DNA of 64,000 bases from Natronoarchaeum rubrum (GTDB lineage: Archaea; Halobacteriota; Halobacteria; Halobacteriales; Natronoarchaeaceae): NCBI RefSeq assembly GCF_024494695.1, contig NZ_JANHDP010000007.1, forward strand, positions 186,001-250,000, read 5' to 3'. Below the pieces are notes generated by a model. It saw only the letters and a program-made list of their open reading frames with translations. It did no database searches and was not told the DNA's origin. Below, piece by piece: positions 1 to 9,097 of the stretch; position 1 is the first letter of the stretch; each line of letters begins with the position of its first letter. Made by a program: the position numbers and the translations under genes.

Positions 1-3
1 GCG

Positions 4-438
4 TCAGTCCTCGTCGTCGTCGCGTTCGTCGAGGAACACGTGGGCGTCCTCGAGGATCTCACGGGGGCCGTCCTGAGTGATCGTGTTGATCGCCTGTTCG
101 TAGTCTCGCCACTGCAGATCCCGGTGTTCGTGGGACAGCTCCGCGCTGGCCTCGAACGACCGGGCCACGAACAGGTGGACCGTCTTGTGGATCGTCTCGC
201 CGTTCGCCTCGAACACGTAGTCGTAGTCCTTGCGGAAGCCGTCGAGGAGCCGGAAATCGGAGATTCCCGCTTCCTCTTTGACCTCTCGGATGGCCGTCTG
301 CTGGAGTTCCTCTTCGCCCTCGACGCCGCCCTTGGGGAACTCCCAGTCCCCGGGGCGACTCTTGAGGAGGAGGTACTCCCGGCGGCCGCGCGTGTCCCGG
401 TAGAGGATCGCGCCCGCGCTCGTCGCTTCAACCGTCAT
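4..438 (-). CDS. Nudix hydrolase (diadenosine tetraphosphatase-like)
   Basis: Probable Nudix phosphohydrolase acting on dinucleoside polyphosphates or related nucleotides in the cytoplasm. The Nudix box is complete (from GGVEGEEELQQ to REVKEEAGI, about residues 37-59 from the chosen start), and the hydrophobic strand AGAILYR precedes it as usual. I chose the internal ATG at 438 because the protein then begins MTVEATSAG, the form I expect in haloarchaeal relatives, and because a TTAA-rich box lies about 26 bases upstream. An ATG at 459 would add seven residues. About 144 residues is normal for the family. The substrate is inferred from family only. Confidence 0.85.
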   Translation of the reverse strand: MTVEATSAGAILYRDTRGRREYLLLKSRPGDWEFPKGGVEGEEELQQTAIREVKEEAGISDFRLLDGFRKDYDYVFEANGETIHKTVHLFVARSFEASAELSHEHRDLQWRDYEQAINTITQDGPREILEDAHVFLDERDDDED

Positions 439-768
439 TGCCCGTACGTAATCGGCCATCCGTTAAGTGAATATCGGACGGCGGACCGGTCGACCGATCG
501 TGTGTCGCGGTCCGCGCCACCGCGGCGCACGGGCGGTCGACGCCGGTGGCACCGGAGCCCCGTGACAGGACGGCACAAAATACAGCTCCCCGACAGGACG
601 GGTCCCGGTCCGGCCGATCGGCGTCCAGCCGAAGATGCGGCCCGCCCGGTCACGATCCCGAACGATCCGCGTGCCGTCCGGAGGTTCGGACGCCGTGCGA
701 ACCGCTCTCAGGCGTCTCGCGGGCGATAGGCGGATTTTTAGTCCCGGAGCATCGAAGAGTAGTCCACC
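439..768. other. Intergenic region, no gene seen
   Basis: About 330 bases between divergent genes. Open frames here are the arginine- and proline-rich shadows expected of G+C-rich DNA. The only features I can support are promoter-like boxes at each end: an AT-rich box near 462-468 for the Nudix gene and GGATTTTTAG near 731-740, about 30 bases before the start at 769. Confidence 0.6.
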
Positions 769-1098
769 ATGACCTTCGTCACGAAGCTCCGACTCCAGAG
801 CGGGGACCGCGCCGTACTCGACAGCGAAGTCGAGGACATCAAGGACACGGCCGAGCGAAAGGGCGCCGAACTCAAAGGCCCGCACTCCAAGACCACACAG
901 CGCATGCAGGTGCCGCTGTCGAAGGACACGACCGGCGGCGGCCGCCTCGGCTCGTGGGACTACACCGTCTACAGCCGCGAAGTCGAGATCGTCGGTCACG
1001 ACGACCTCGCGCGCCGGCTCGCGGCCCGCGAGTTCCCCGAACCGATCCACGTCGAGGTCGAAGTCGAGCAGATCACCCCCGTCGGCTCCGGCGCGTAA
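769..1098 (+). CDS. uS10/mL48-family ribosomal-protein-like protein
   Basis: 109 residues resembling ribosomal protein S10 in layout: an N-terminal strand (FVTKLRLQS), a helix (VEDIKDTAERKG), then the S10-like KGPHSKTTQRMQVPL segment and a second alpha/beta half ending in VEVEVEQI. The canonical haloarchaeal S10 differs and is normally encoded beside EF-1 alpha, so this looks like the paralogue annotated as uS10/mL48 family. Whether it binds ribosomes is unknown. A TATA-like box near 731-740 suggests a very short leader. The stop is followed by a pyrimidine-rich tract (1107-1160) that could terminate transcription. Confidence 0.75.
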   Translation: MTFVTKLRLQSGDRAVLDSEVEDIKDTAERKGAELKGPHSKTTQRMQVPLSKDTTGGGRLGSWDYTVYSREVEIVGHDDLARRLAAREFPEPIHVEVEVEQITPVGSGA

Positions 1099-1264
1099 GC
1101 CGTCGTCACCCCTTCTTTCTACTCCTCTCGCTCGCTTCTCTCCCCGTCTCGCCCCACTCTGCTCTCCCGCTTCCTCGTCTCGCCACACTCCTCTCCCGCT
1201 TCCCCGTCTCTCCCATTCCTCCCTCGGGGGTGCTGTTAAGTACGCGCCGCGCCACGGCGTCGAT

Positions 1265-2566
1265 ATGAGCCAGAGCGCCGAGAGCGACCCGCTAGTGGCA
1301 CTGCGACGCGACCTCCACCGCCGCCCGGAGCCCGCGTGGTGCGAGTTCTACACGACGGCCCGCATCGTCGAGGAGATCGAACGGATCGGCGTCGACGAAC
1401 TCCACGTCGGCCCCGACGCCATCGCGCCCGAGCACCGCAGCGCAGTGCCCGACGACGCCGAACTCGACCGCTGGTACGCGCAGGCCGAGGACGCGCTGGC
1501 CGAGCGCGAAGGCAGCGACCCCGCCATCCTCGAACGGCTGCGCGGCGGGACGACCGGCGCCGTCGCCGTCCTGGAGCGCGGCGAGGGGCCGACGATCGGC
1601 CTCCGGGTCGATATCGACGCTCTGCCTCGCGAGGAAGCCGACGACGAGGACCACCATCCGGCTGCTGAGGGGTTCCGATCGATCCACGACGCGATGCACG
1701 CCTGCGGCCACGACGCCCACGCCACGATCGGCCTCGGCGTCCTCGAACGGATCGCCGACAGCGACTTTTCGGGCACGTTCAAGCTGTTCGTCCAGCCCGC
1801 CGAGGAGGTGATCGGCGGCGGCAGAGCGATGGCGAAGAGCGGCCACCTCGACGACGTCGACTACCTGCTGGCGATGCACATCGGCCTCGATCATCCGACC
1901 GGCGAGATCGTCGCCGGGATCGACGACTTCCTCGCCGTCTCGCACCTGACCGCCGAGTTCCGCGGCGAGTCGGCACACGCCGGAGCGGCCCCCAACGAAG
2001 GCCGGAACGCCAACCAGGCGCTCGCGACGGCCATCCAGAATCTCTACGCCATCCCGCGCCACGCCGACGGCGGGACCAGAGTGAACGCCGGCCGGATCGA
2101 GGGCGGCAGCGCTTCGAATATCATCGCGGAGCACGCGACCATCGAGGGCGAGGTGCGCGGCGAGACCTCCGAGTTGCGGGACTACATGCTGGAGAAAGCG
2201 GAGGGGGTGGTCGAGAACGCCGCCGCGATGCACGACTGCGAATCGACCGTCGACGTCGGACCGAGCGCGCCCAGCGCCGAGAGCGATCAGGCGCTCGTCG
2301 ACGCCGTCGCCGCGGTCGCCCCGGGCGTCGCCGGCGTCGAGCACGTCGTCGAACGGGCGCCGCTGGGCGGCAGCGAGGACGCCACGTTCCTGATGCGCGA
2401 AGTGCAGGACAACGGCGGGCTGGCGGCGTACGTCGGCGTCGGCACGGACCATCCGGGCGGCCACCACACCGCGACGTTCGACGTCGACGAGGCGAGTCTG
2501 AGAATCGGCGTCGACGTGCTGGCCGACGCCGTCGATCGGATCGCGGAGTCCGATCCGCAGCGGTAG
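1265..2566 (+). CDS. M20-family amidohydrolase (AbgA-like)
   Basis: Zinc metallohydrolase of the M20 peptidase/aminoacylase group, 433 residues. The DLHRRPEPAW start and long N-terminal part resemble AbgA (p-aminobenzoyl-glutamate hydrolase subunit A) more than hippurate hydrolases. Visible motifs are GLRVDIDALP, HACGHDAHATIGLG (metal ligands), QPAEEVIGGGRAM (catalytic Glu pair), the dimerisation-domain SAHAGAAPNEGRNA and a C-terminal TDHPGGHHTATFD with the last metal His. Natural substrate cannot be read from sequence; amide-linked aminobenzoyl or N-acyl amino acids are likely. TGTTAAGTA at about 1233 is a plausible promoter 28-32 bases before the ATG. No AbgB-like partner is adjacent. Confidence 0.85.
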   Translation: MSQSAESDPLVALRRDLHRRPEPAWCEFYTTARIVEEIERIGVDELHVGPDAIAPEHRSAVPDDAELDRWYAQAEDALAEREGSDPAILERLRGGTTGAVAVLERGEGPTIGLRVDIDALPREEADDEDHHPAAEGFRSIHDAMHACGHDAHATIGLGVLERIADSDFSGTFKLFVQPAEEVIGGGRAMAKSGHLDDVDYLLAMHIGLDHPTGEIVAGIDDFLAVSHLTAEFRGESAHAGAAPNEGRNANQALATAIQNLYAIPRHADGGTRVNAGRIEGGSASNIIAEHATIEGEVRGETSELRDYMLEKAEGVVENAAAMHDCESTVDVGPSAPSAESDQALVDAVAAVAPGVAGVEHVVERAPLGGSEDATFLMREVQDNGGLAAYVGVGTDHPGGHHTATFDVDEASLRIGVDVLADAVDRIAESDPQR

Positions 2567-2699
2567 TCGGGACTGTGGCATCGTCAGTCAGCACGGATAC
2601 TCCGTCCGGCGGGCACCCCGAGTTCGATCCTCTACTCGAGGCTATCTGTCACATCGGGTCGAACTACGCTTTTTGCCGCTCATTGAGTAGCACATCGAC

Positions 2700-3131
2700 G
2701 TGTACCACGACATCCTGATCCCTACGGACGGGTCCGATGCGAGCCTGACAGCGCTGGACCACGGAACGGAGATCGCATCGAGTGTGGGGGCTACGGTGCA
2801 TATCCTCCACGTCGTCGACGTCGGGACGGAGATGTCCGCGGCCGGTGCCGGTGAGATCGCGGACGACCTCACCGAAACGCTCGACGAGGAAGCGAAAGCG
2901 GCGCTCGATCAGGCCGAAACGATGGCCGACGAAGCCGGTGTCACGACCGAACAGGCCGTCCTCGAAGGGTTTCCGGAAGACGCAATCCACCAGTACAGCG
3001 CCGACAACGAGATCGACCTTATCGTGGTGGGGGAAAGCGAGGATTCGACCCTCACCGAACAACTGTTCGGTAGCACGACCGAGGACGTTCTCGAATCGAC
3101 GACGACCTCGGTTCTGGTCGCTCGGGCGTGA
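2700..3131 (+). CDS. Universal stress protein (UspA family)
   Basis: 143-residue Usp fold protein. It begins YHDILIPTDGSDAS, the ATP-site Asp strand, and ends with IVVGESED, then LFGSTTEDVLESTTTSVLVARA, close to the G-x2-G-x9-G(S/T) nucleotide-binding pattern. It probably binds ATP and acts in stress tolerance, but the client is unknown. The start is GTG at 2700; CTTTTTGC at about 2669-2676 is a TATA-like element 26-30 bases upstream, suggesting a leaderless transcript. It stands alone between an amidohydrolase and a convergent halocyanin gene. Confidence 0.9.
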   Translation: MYHDILIPTDGSDASLTALDHGTEIASSVGATVHILHVVDVGTEMSAAGAGEIADDLTETLDEEAKAALDQAETMADEAGVTTEQAVLEGFPEDAIHQYSADNEIDLIVVGESEDSTLTEQLFGSTTEDVLESTTTSVLVARA

Positions 3132-3152
3132 GATAGGTCAAACCGCAACGAT

Positions 3153-3698
3153 TCACTGCCGATCGTCGGTCACGACGACGTATCCTCGCATCCCGGCGCC
3201 TTCGTGAGGCTCACACACGTACTCGTAGGTTCCGGGCGTCTCGAAGGTGAACTCGTAGCCGTGGCCCTCGTCGCGGGCGTCGGCGTCGCCGGACCAGTCG
3301 GCACCGGCGGGCTGGTCGATCGGCGTGACGCTGTGGCCGTCGGAGTCCCAGAGCCACCTGACGAGCGTTCCGGGTGTGATCCGCACCGCGTCGGGCTCGA
3401 AGATCCGATCGCCGTCCGGGCCGACCACGATCGTGCCCCGTTCCTCGCCAGTCCAGTCGACGGGCTCGGGCATCGTCGGCGTCTCGTCGGCCCCGGTCGA
3501 GTTGCCGTCGTCGGCGTCAGTTGCGTTTCCGTCGCCGATCGCGTTTTCGGCGTCGTCCGCGGACTCGTTCGCAGGGGCGGTCCCGTTTTCCGCGGGTCCG
3601 TCGGCGTCGTCCGCGCCGCCCGAACAGCCGGCGAGCGCCAGCGTGCCGGCCGATCCCGCCGCGGCCAGCAGTCGGCGACGAGTGGGGCTGCGATGCAT
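3153..3698 (-). CDS. Halocyanin-like blue copper lipoprotein
   Basis: Membrane-anchored type I copper protein for electron transfer outside the cytoplasmic membrane. The N-terminus has a twin-arginine signal (TRRRLLAAAG) ending in a lipobox (LALAGC), followed by an acidic, Asn/Glu-rich linker to about residue 95. The cupredoxin domain carries the copper ligands His (DSDGHSV) and Cys-His-Met (YVCEPHEGAGM). The ATG at 3698 is preferred over 3725: it leaves a normal Tat signal length, and a TACTTTTTGTG box lies 26-34 bases upstream. About 181 residues. Convergent with the stress-protein gene. Confidence 0.9.
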   Translation of the reverse strand: MHRSPTRRRLLAAAGSAGTLALAGCSGGADDADGPAENGTAPANESADDAENAIGDGNATDADDGNSTGADETPTMPEPVDWTGEERGTIVVGPDGDRIFEPDAVRITPGTLVRWLWDSDGHSVTPIDQPAGADWSGDADARDEGHGYEFTFETPGTYEYVCEPHEGAGMRGYVVVTDDRQ

Positions 3699-3774
3699 CT
3701 GCACGCCGGTTGGCGCGCCCGTCACAAAAAGTATCGCGTCCGTAGGGGACGCCGCGGTCGCCGGACGCCGCCGC

Positions 3775-5145
3775 TCAGTACTTCGGCTCGGCGCCGGTCG
3801 TCTCGTAGACGCGGTCCATCAGGTCGTCGCGGCGGGACTGCCAGGCCGGGAACCCCTCGGGGCTGGAGGGGTAGGACTCGTAGTGATCGAGGATGGCGTC
3901 GGCGCGCTGTTTCGTCTGGTAGAGGTTGTAGATGTCGCCCCAGTAGCCGAAGCTCTTGATCGCCGTCTTGAGCTTCAGCGAGAGGGGGACCGACGTCGAG
4001 CCGGCGTACAGCGACTCGGCGATCTTTTCACCTGGGAGCGCCGCAAGCAGCCCCATCATCTCGTCGGTGTCGACCGCCGTCGAGAGGATGTTGTACACGT
4101 CCAGCGCGGCGTATCTGGCGCCGAAGTGGTCCATCACGCGCTCGTTGTACTCCCAGAGCGCTTCTTCGGTGGGGCCGCCGTTGGCGAGCGCGTCGATCGC
4201 AGTTTCGGCGGCGTACTGGCCCGCGTATGCTGCACCGGCGATGCCGCCGCCCGTGGTGGGGTTGACGTGCCCCGCTGCGTCGCCGACGGCGACGAAGCCG
4301 GGCGCCACCGCGGAATCGTAGGGGCGCCGGGTGGGCAGCGCGGCGCCGAGCTTGTCCTCGACCTCGGCGCCCTCGAACTCCTCGCGCTCGCGCAGGTCGC
4401 CCTTCAGATCGTCGACGAGCTGCATCGGCTCCTCGGTCATCTGGAAGCCGAGTCCGGCGTTGATTTCGGTGTCGGTCCGCGGGAAGTACCAGAGGTAGCC
4501 CGCGGCGCGCTCGGTGGGCTTGAACACCAGCGCGTCGTCCCACTCGACGGGCTCGTCGACGTGGACGATCTCGCGGTACGCCGAGCAGAACTGCGAGTAG
4601 TCGACGTTCGTGTCGAACGTCGCGCCTTCCAGATCGGCCTTGTCCTGCAGGATCGACAGCGCCCCGGCGGCGTCGACGACGATCTCGGCCTCGTAGGTGA
4701 CGGGGTCGCCCTTCCGGATCGCGTCGACGCCGGTGACGCGGCCGTCGTCGTCCTGGTTGACGTCCTGAACGACCGTGTCGTAGTGGAACTCGGCGCCGGC
4801 GTCCTCGGCGCCCTCGATGATCAGGCGGCCGTACTCCCAGCGGTCGATGACGGCGAGCTCGCCCGGCACGGGGATCTCCAGAACCGTGTCTTCCTGCGGA
4901 ATCTCGAAGCGCCCGTGGTCGACGCCGGTGTTAGTGAACGCGGATTCGATCTGCGACTTGGGGATGGCGTCGGGGAACGCCGAGGCGCCCTTGAGCGCGT
5001 CGCCGCAGGCGATGTGACCCGCCTCTTCGGCGTCCTTGCGCTCGACGACGACGGCGTCGTGGCCGGCGCGGGCGGCCGTCGCCGCGGCGTAACAGCCGGC
5101 GGTCCCGGCGCCGACGACGACGAAGTCGTACTGCGTTGTGGTCAT
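3775..5145 (-). CDS. Geranylgeranyl reductase family flavoprotein
   Basis: FAD-dependent reductase of the digeranylgeranylglycerophospholipid reductase family, which saturates isoprenoid chains of archaeal lipids or of geranylgeranylated quinone or pigment precursors. The N-terminal Rossmann motif is VVVGAGTAGCYAA with ERKDAEEAGHIACGD after it. The family signature YLWYFPRTDTEINAGLG lies mid-protein, and the second FAD motif (FVAVGDAAGHVNPTTGGGI) at about residue 290. I start at ATG 5145 (MTTTQYDF); an upstream in-frame codon at 5166 adds seven unlikely residues. Which lipid is reduced cannot be told, because haloarchaea carry several paralogues. Confidence 0.88.
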   Translation of the reverse strand: MTTTQYDFVVVGAGTAGCYAAATAARAGHDAVVVERKDAEEAGHIACGDALKGASAFPDAIPKSQIESAFTNTGVDHGRFEIPQEDTVLEIPVPGELAVIDRWEYGRLIIEGAEDAGAEFHYDTVVQDVNQDDDGRVTGVDAIRKGDPVTYEAEIVVDAAGALSILQDKADLEGATFDTNVDYSQFCSAYREIVHVDEPVEWDDALVFKPTERAAGYLWYFPRTDTEINAGLGFQMTEEPMQLVDDLKGDLREREEFEGAEVEDKLGAALPTRRPYDSAVAPGFVAVGDAAGHVNPTTGGGIAGAAYAGQYAAETAIDALANGGPTEEALWEYNERVMDHFGARYAALDVYNILSTAVDTDEMMGLLAALPGEKIAESLYAGSTSVPLSLKLKTAIKSFGYWGDIYNLYQTKQRADAILDHYESYPSSPEGFPAWQSRRDDLMDRVYETTGAEPKY

Positions 5146-5362
5146 GCAATCTGGTCGGCCCCCCACCGTGAAAACCTTTTTTCTGTCGCCGCGCTGATGC
5201 CGGAATCCGAGTTCGCCCGTCGCACCTCTTCGCGGACGCCGACGCGGCCGTCGTGCAGACGTCCCTCAGTGCGGCCGTCGTGCAGACGCCCCTCCAGCGC
5301 GGGCGGCGCCGACGCCGCCGCGGCGCGGAAGACATTAGTTCGACAGCGGCGTCCGAACGGAC

Positions 5363-5761
5363 GTGACCGAGTACGGATACAGCGCGACGATCGAACCGCG
5401 CTACCGCGACATCGACACCTACGAGCACGTCAACCACGCGGTTCACGTGACCTACATGGAGGAAGCACGGATGCGGTTCTTCCGGGACGTCGTCGGCCAG
5501 CTCCGGATCGACACGGTGATCGCCAACCTCGAACTCGACTACGAGCACCCGATCCAGCTGCCCGACAGCGTGGAGGTCGGCGTCGGCGTCGTCGACGTCG
5601 GTGAGACGAGCCTCACGCTCGCCTACGACATCCGCGCGAACGGCGAGCCCGCGGCGTCGGGCCGAACGACGCAGGTGATCGTCGACGAGGACGGTCGCCC
5701 GACGCCCCTGCCCGAGGAGTGGCGGGACGCGCTGGAAGCGCACCGGATCGACGCCGAGTGA
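5363..5761 (+). CDS. Acyl-CoA thioesterase (4HBT hotdog family)
   Basis: 132-residue hotdog-fold protein. The motif YRDIDTYEHVNHAVHVTYMEEAR is the 4-hydroxybenzoyl-CoA/acyl-CoA thioesterase signature, with the catalytic Asp in RDIDTYEHVNH. The start is GTG at 5363. It probably hydrolyses acyl-CoA thioesters in the cytoplasm; chain length is unknown. It lies divergent from the lipid-reductase gene with about 217 bases between, which does not prove a link. Confidence 0.85.
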   Translation: MTEYGYSATIEPRYRDIDTYEHVNHAVHVTYMEEARMRFFRDVVGQLRIDTVIANLELDYEHPIQLPDSVEVGVGVVDVGETSLTLAYDIRANGEPAASGRTTQVIVDEDGRPTPLPEEWRDALEAHRIDAE

Positions 5762-5851
5762 TCGCTGCGACGACGCCGCGCAATTCCGTTGATTTCGACA
5801 GGACAGATTGGTGATAAAGAGTTTTAGGGAGGTCTTGCGTAGCCACGGAGT

Positions 5852-6190
5852 ATGACCGACTACACCGTCGAGTTCGTCGGCACCGGCGAGGAGATCACGG
5901 TGTCCGACAAGGAGACCATCCTGAGCCGCTGCATCGAGGCGGGGATCGCCCAGGAGTACTCCTGCCGCGTCGGGATGTGTCTCGCCTGCTCCGCGAAGAT
6001 CGAGGAGGGTGAGGTCACCCAGCCCGCCGCGCGCGGCCTCACCGAGGAGGAAGCCGAAAACTACGCGCTGACCTGCATGGCTCGCCCGCAGTCGGACCTC
6101 AAGCTCGACCGCGGGAAGTACCCGCCGAGTATCGAGGGCGACGTCGAAGCCGCGGGCGATCACGACGCGACCGCTGCGGCGGACGACTGA
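5852..6190 (+). CDS. Plant-type [2Fe-2S] ferredoxin
   Basis: 112-residue electron-transfer protein. The cluster-binding cysteines appear as SCRVGMCLACSAK (C-x4-C-x2-C) with a fourth Cys in YALTCMARP, the plant-type pattern. It lacks the long N-terminal insertion of the classic halobacterial ferredoxin, so it is a secondary ferredoxin. GAGTTTTAGGG at about 5819-5829 is a promoter-like element 25-30 bases upstream. Partner enzymes are unknown. Confidence 0.9.
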   Translation: MTDYTVEFVGTGEEITVSDKETILSRCIEAGIAQEYSCRVGMCLACSAKIEEGEVTQPAARGLTEEEAENYALTCMARPQSDLKLDRGKYPPSIEGDVEAAGDHDATAAADD

Positions 6191-6258
6191 CGCCGCCGCG
6201 ACCGCTGCGGCCGCCGCTCTCCGGTCTCACCGTCTCTCATTTTCGACAGGTAGCGCCG

Positions 6259-7458
6259 TCAGTCGGCGTCCGCCACGGCGCAGTTGTTCGGGCCGAGTTC
6301 GACCTCGAACGCCTCGTCGTCGGCCAGTTCGTCGCGCCCGAGATTCGTCGCGACGATCCGCTCGTGGTTGGCCGGCCGCGGCGGCAGGTTTTCGACCGTG
6401 AACTCGACGAACGCCTCGCGGTCCAGCGACAGCGCGTCGAGCCGATCCGCCAGATCGCCGAGCCGCGCCGCGAACGTGCCGTCCTCGCCCGCCTCGTCGG
6501 CGTCGCCGTAGTGGCCCGGCGCGACCAGAGTGGTTTCGGGGAGTCCGAGCACGCGCTCGTGGAGCGTGTCGTAGAGATCGGCGGCGAGGCCGCGCGCACC
6601 GTCTGCGCCCTTGCCTCGCGGCGCTGCCGCTCGGCCTTCCGCGGCGCGCGGCGCCGCGCTTTCCAGGTCGGGTCGCCCGACGCCGCCGAGGAACAGCGCG
6701 TCGCCCGAAAACAGCACCGCATCGAGCTGCAGGACACACAGCTCGCTGGTGTGGCCCGGCGCGTGGATCGCTTCGAGAGCGGCGTCGCCGACCGCGATTC
6801 GTTCGCCGTCGTCGTACAGGGTCGCGTCGAACGCCAGCCCCCGCTCCTTCGCGCCGGCCGGAAGCCACACTTCGGCGTCCGCGGCGTCGGCCAGCGCCCG
6901 GGCACCGCTGACGTGGTCGGCGTGGACGTGCGTGTCGACGGCCGCGACGAGGTCGGCGCCGAGGTCGCGGGCGTCCTCGACGTACCGGTCGGCAAACGCC
7001 CGCAGCGGATCGATCACCGCGGCCTCGCCGCCGCTCACGACCATGTAGCTCAGGCAGCCGCTGGCGGGGCGCCGGTACTGGTACACGTCGGCGTCTCCGG
7101 CGTCCGCCCCGAACGCTTCCCGGACGTACACGCGCGCCCAGCCGTTCATTCCCTCGGCGAGGTTGACGGCGTCGACGCCGGCATCGCGTAGCTGTTCCGC
7201 GATCTCGTCGCTGGCGGCGCCGCGCGCGCAGACGGCGACGATCGGCTCCCCGAGGTCCTCGACCAGCTCGGCCGTAGTGCCGTTGATCTCGGCCTGGACG
7301 AACCGCATCTCCGGGATCTGGGCGGCGTCGACGCCGGGACCGTCGATCCGCCAGGTCTCGAACTCGTCGCGGTCCCGCAGGTCCAGCACGCTCACCGATT
7401 CGCCGCCCCGGATGCGCTCGTGGAGCTGCTCGGGCGAGATCGCGTCGTCTGCGCTCAT
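6259..7458 (-). CDS. Rhodanese / metallo-beta-lactamase fold fusion protein
   Basis: About 399 residues in two domains. Residues 1-120 are a rhodanese domain (SPEQLHERIRGGESVSVLDL) with active-site Cys in VAVCARGAAS. Residues 125-399 are an MBL domain with the metal motif THVHADHVSGA and later HAPGHTSE and APGHYGDAD. The combination is typical of persulfide dioxygenase/sulfurtransferase proteins in sulfide or glutathione-analogue persulfide metabolism. Here rhodanese comes first, the reverse of many bacterial fusions. I start at ATG 7458 (MSADDAISP); the longer frame to 7572 reads through low-complexity DNA. An Ala/Arg-rich insert sits near residue 285 (6,600-6,665). Confidence 0.85.
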   Translation of the reverse strand: MSADDAISPEQLHERIRGGESVSVLDLRDRDEFETWRIDGPGVDAAQIPEMRFVQAEINGTTAELVEDLGEPIVAVCARGAASDEIAEQLRDAGVDAVNLAEGMNGWARVYVREAFGADAGDADVYQYRRPASGCLSYMVVSGGEAAVIDPLRAFADRYVEDARDLGADLVAAVDTHVHADHVSGARALADAADAEVWLPAGAKERGLAFDATLYDDGERIAVGDAALEAIHAPGHTSELCVLQLDAVLFSGDALFLGGVGRPDLESAAPRAAEGRAAAPRGKGADGARGLAADLYDTLHERVLGLPETTLVAPGHYGDADEAGEDGTFAARLGDLADRLDALSLDREAFVEFTVENLPPRPANHERIVATNLGRDELADDEAFEVELGPNNCAVADAD

Positions 7459-7604
7459 ATCCGAGTCTACGGCCGCGACCGGTAAGTCATTCCCGCCCAG
7501 CGGCGTCCTCGTCAGCGCAGTCGGCGGCGCCGACCGCCGGGCGGTGTCCGGTGGTCGCTGCGCGCGCAGCAAGCTTGAACTCCGGGGCGCCCGACAGTTG
7601 GAGC

Positions 7605-8237
7605 ATGAACGCAGCCGAGTTCCGCGAGTCCGTCGAGTCCGAGAAGGCCAGCCAGCTTGACCGGCTCGGGTCGTCGAAGCTCTTGATCGCGCTGACCGAC
7701 GGCGACCTCGACGAGCGGCCGGTGCTCGAATCGGCCGCCGACAGCGAGCGCTCGGCCCTGACGACGTTCTCGGAGTGGGCCGACGACGAGTCGCACGACG
7801 CCGCTCGCGAGGCGTTCGCCGACGCCGCCGACCAGGAGCGACGCCACCTCGACCTCGTCGCCGACGAGATCGAGGGCGAGTACGATCCGGGCGACGGCGG
7901 CCCGATGCACGCCTATCTCCGCGGGCGCGAGGAGACGATCGAGCGCGTCGCGGCGGGGATGGTCGGGCGCTCGATGGTGAGCGTCCGCGCGCACACGCAG
8001 GTGATCAGCTTCTTCGTCAACGAGGCTGACGAGGCCCGTGCCGACCTGTTTCGCGACCTCAAGACCGACACGCGGGGGACGCTCGACGCCGGACTTGAAC
8101 TCCTCGACGAACTGTGCGACGGCGACGAGGACTGGGAGCGCGCCGAGATGGTCGCCGGCTACGTGATCCAGGTGGCCTACGACGACTACGTCGACGCGCT
8201 CTCGGAGCTCGGCGTCGAGCCGAAGTCGCTGTGCTGA
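7605..8237 (+). CDS. Ferritin-like / rubrerythrin-type protein
   Basis: 210 residues, largely helical. It has two E/H-containing helices (REAFADAADQERRHLDLVADEIEG and VRAHTQVISFFVNEADEARADLF) that look like half-sites of a ferritin-like four-helix bundle. Haloarchaeal relatives are often called rubrerythrin-like, but the C-terminal rubredoxin domain of true rubrerythrin is absent; only two Cys occur and they are not in C-x2-C pairs. Function is unproven: iron or peroxide handling is inference. ATG at 7605 is chosen because upstream in-frame sequence is low complexity. Confidence 0.65.
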   Translation: MNAAEFRESVESEKASQLDRLGSSKLLIALTDGDLDERPVLESAADSERSALTTFSEWADDESHDAAREAFADAADQERRHLDLVADEIEGEYDPGDGGPMHAYLRGREETIERVAAGMVGRSMVSVRAHTQVISFFVNEADEARADLFRDLKTDTRGTLDAGLELLDELCDGDEDWERAEMVAGYVIQVAYDDYVDALSELGVEPKSLC

Positions 8238-8312
8238 GCGCGGCGACGCCGCCGACGCTCTCGGGGCCGGGCTTTTGGTCTATCGCTCCCGACGTTCGAA
8301 TTGGGTGTGATC

Positions 8313-8801
8313 ATGTCTGACACGCCGGCTCACGGCGACGCCGATCCGACCGGAGAGCTGACGCTGACCAGTCCGGCGTTCGAGAACGGCGAGTCGATTC
8401 CGGAACGGTACAGCCGGGACGGACGGGACGTCAACCCGCCGCTGTCGATTGCGGGGGTTCCCGAGGCCACCGTCTCGCTCGCGCTGGTCGTCGACGACCC
8501 GGACGCCAGGGCGCCCGCCGGGAAAGTGTGGACCCACTGGCTCGTCTGGAATCTCGATCCCGGCCGCGAGTCGATCCCCGAGGACTGGGACGCGGACGCC
8601 GCCGAAGGGATCAACGACTTCGGCGAGGTCGGTTACGGCGGCCCGTCGCCGCCCGACGGCGAGCACACCTACCGGTTCAAGCTGTACGCGCTCGACGAGG
8701 AGCTCGGCCTGACCCCCGGCGCCACGAAGGGCGAACTCGGCGCCGCGATGGAGGGGTCGGTGCTCGCCCGGACGCAGCTCGCGGGAACGTTCGCTCCCTG
8801 A
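8313..8801 (+). CDS. YbhB/YbcL-type PEBP family protein
   Basis: 162-residue phosphatidylethanolamine-binding-like protein (Raf kinase inhibitor-like in prokaryotes). Diagnostic motifs are DGRDVNPPLSI, LALVVDDPDARAPAG, WTHWLVWNLDP and GEVGYGGPSPPDGEHTYRF, forming the conserved ligand pocket. Cytoplasmic; its physiological ligand in archaea is unknown. ATG at 8313 is preferred over an upstream TTG at 8301. Confidence 0.88.
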   Translation: MSDTPAHGDADPTGELTLTSPAFENGESIPERYSRDGRDVNPPLSIAGVPEATVSLALVVDDPDARAPAGKVWTHWLVWNLDPGRESIPEDWDADAAEGINDFGEVGYGGPSPPDGEHTYRFKLYALDEELGLTPGATKGELGAAMEGSVLARTQLAGTFAP

Positions 8802-8869
8802 TCGGGGCTAAACGATTGGGGACACGTCCCAAGTGCGCGGCCCGACGAGTGCCAACCGGGGGAGACACG

Positions 8870-9097
8870 ATGGCAGAAGACAATCAGGACAGAGCACGGG
8901 AGTACGAGGCGGAACGGGAGAAAGAGGCCGAACAGGAACTCGAACGGGTCGACGAGGACGAGAGCGACTCGGAGGGCGCGGCGCCAGAGGACCAACAGGA
9001 GATGCCGAACGAACAACAGCGCGACGAGTGGGAAAAAGGCGACGAGGAGCCGCCGGACGAGGTACGGGAGGCGATGGACGAGGCGGCCGAGGAGTGA
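8870..9097 (+). CDS. Small highly acidic hypothetical protein
   Basis: 75 residues, mostly Glu, Asp, Gln and Arg, with no hydrophobic core and probable helical or disordered structure (MAEDNQDRAREYEAEREKE and so on). A GGGGGAGA purine stretch lies 6-12 bases before the ATG. Similar tiny acidic proteins are common in haloarchaea, but I do not recognise a family. It could be a stress or hydration-type disordered protein; that is only a guess. Confidence 0.6.
   Translation: MAEDNQDRAREYEAEREKEAEQELERVDEDESDSEGAAPEDQQEMPNEQQRDEWEKGDEEPPDEVREAMDEAAEE

Noticed and set aside
40..729. Long plus-strand open frame opposite the Nudix gene
   Set aside because: It is the antisense shadow of a clear Nudix gene and continues as Arg/Pro-rich text without domain features.
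3325..5604. 759-codon plus-strand frame over the halocyanin and lipid-reductase genes
   Set aside because: It lies antisense to two well-supported genes; G+C-rich codon bias keeps the opposite frame open.
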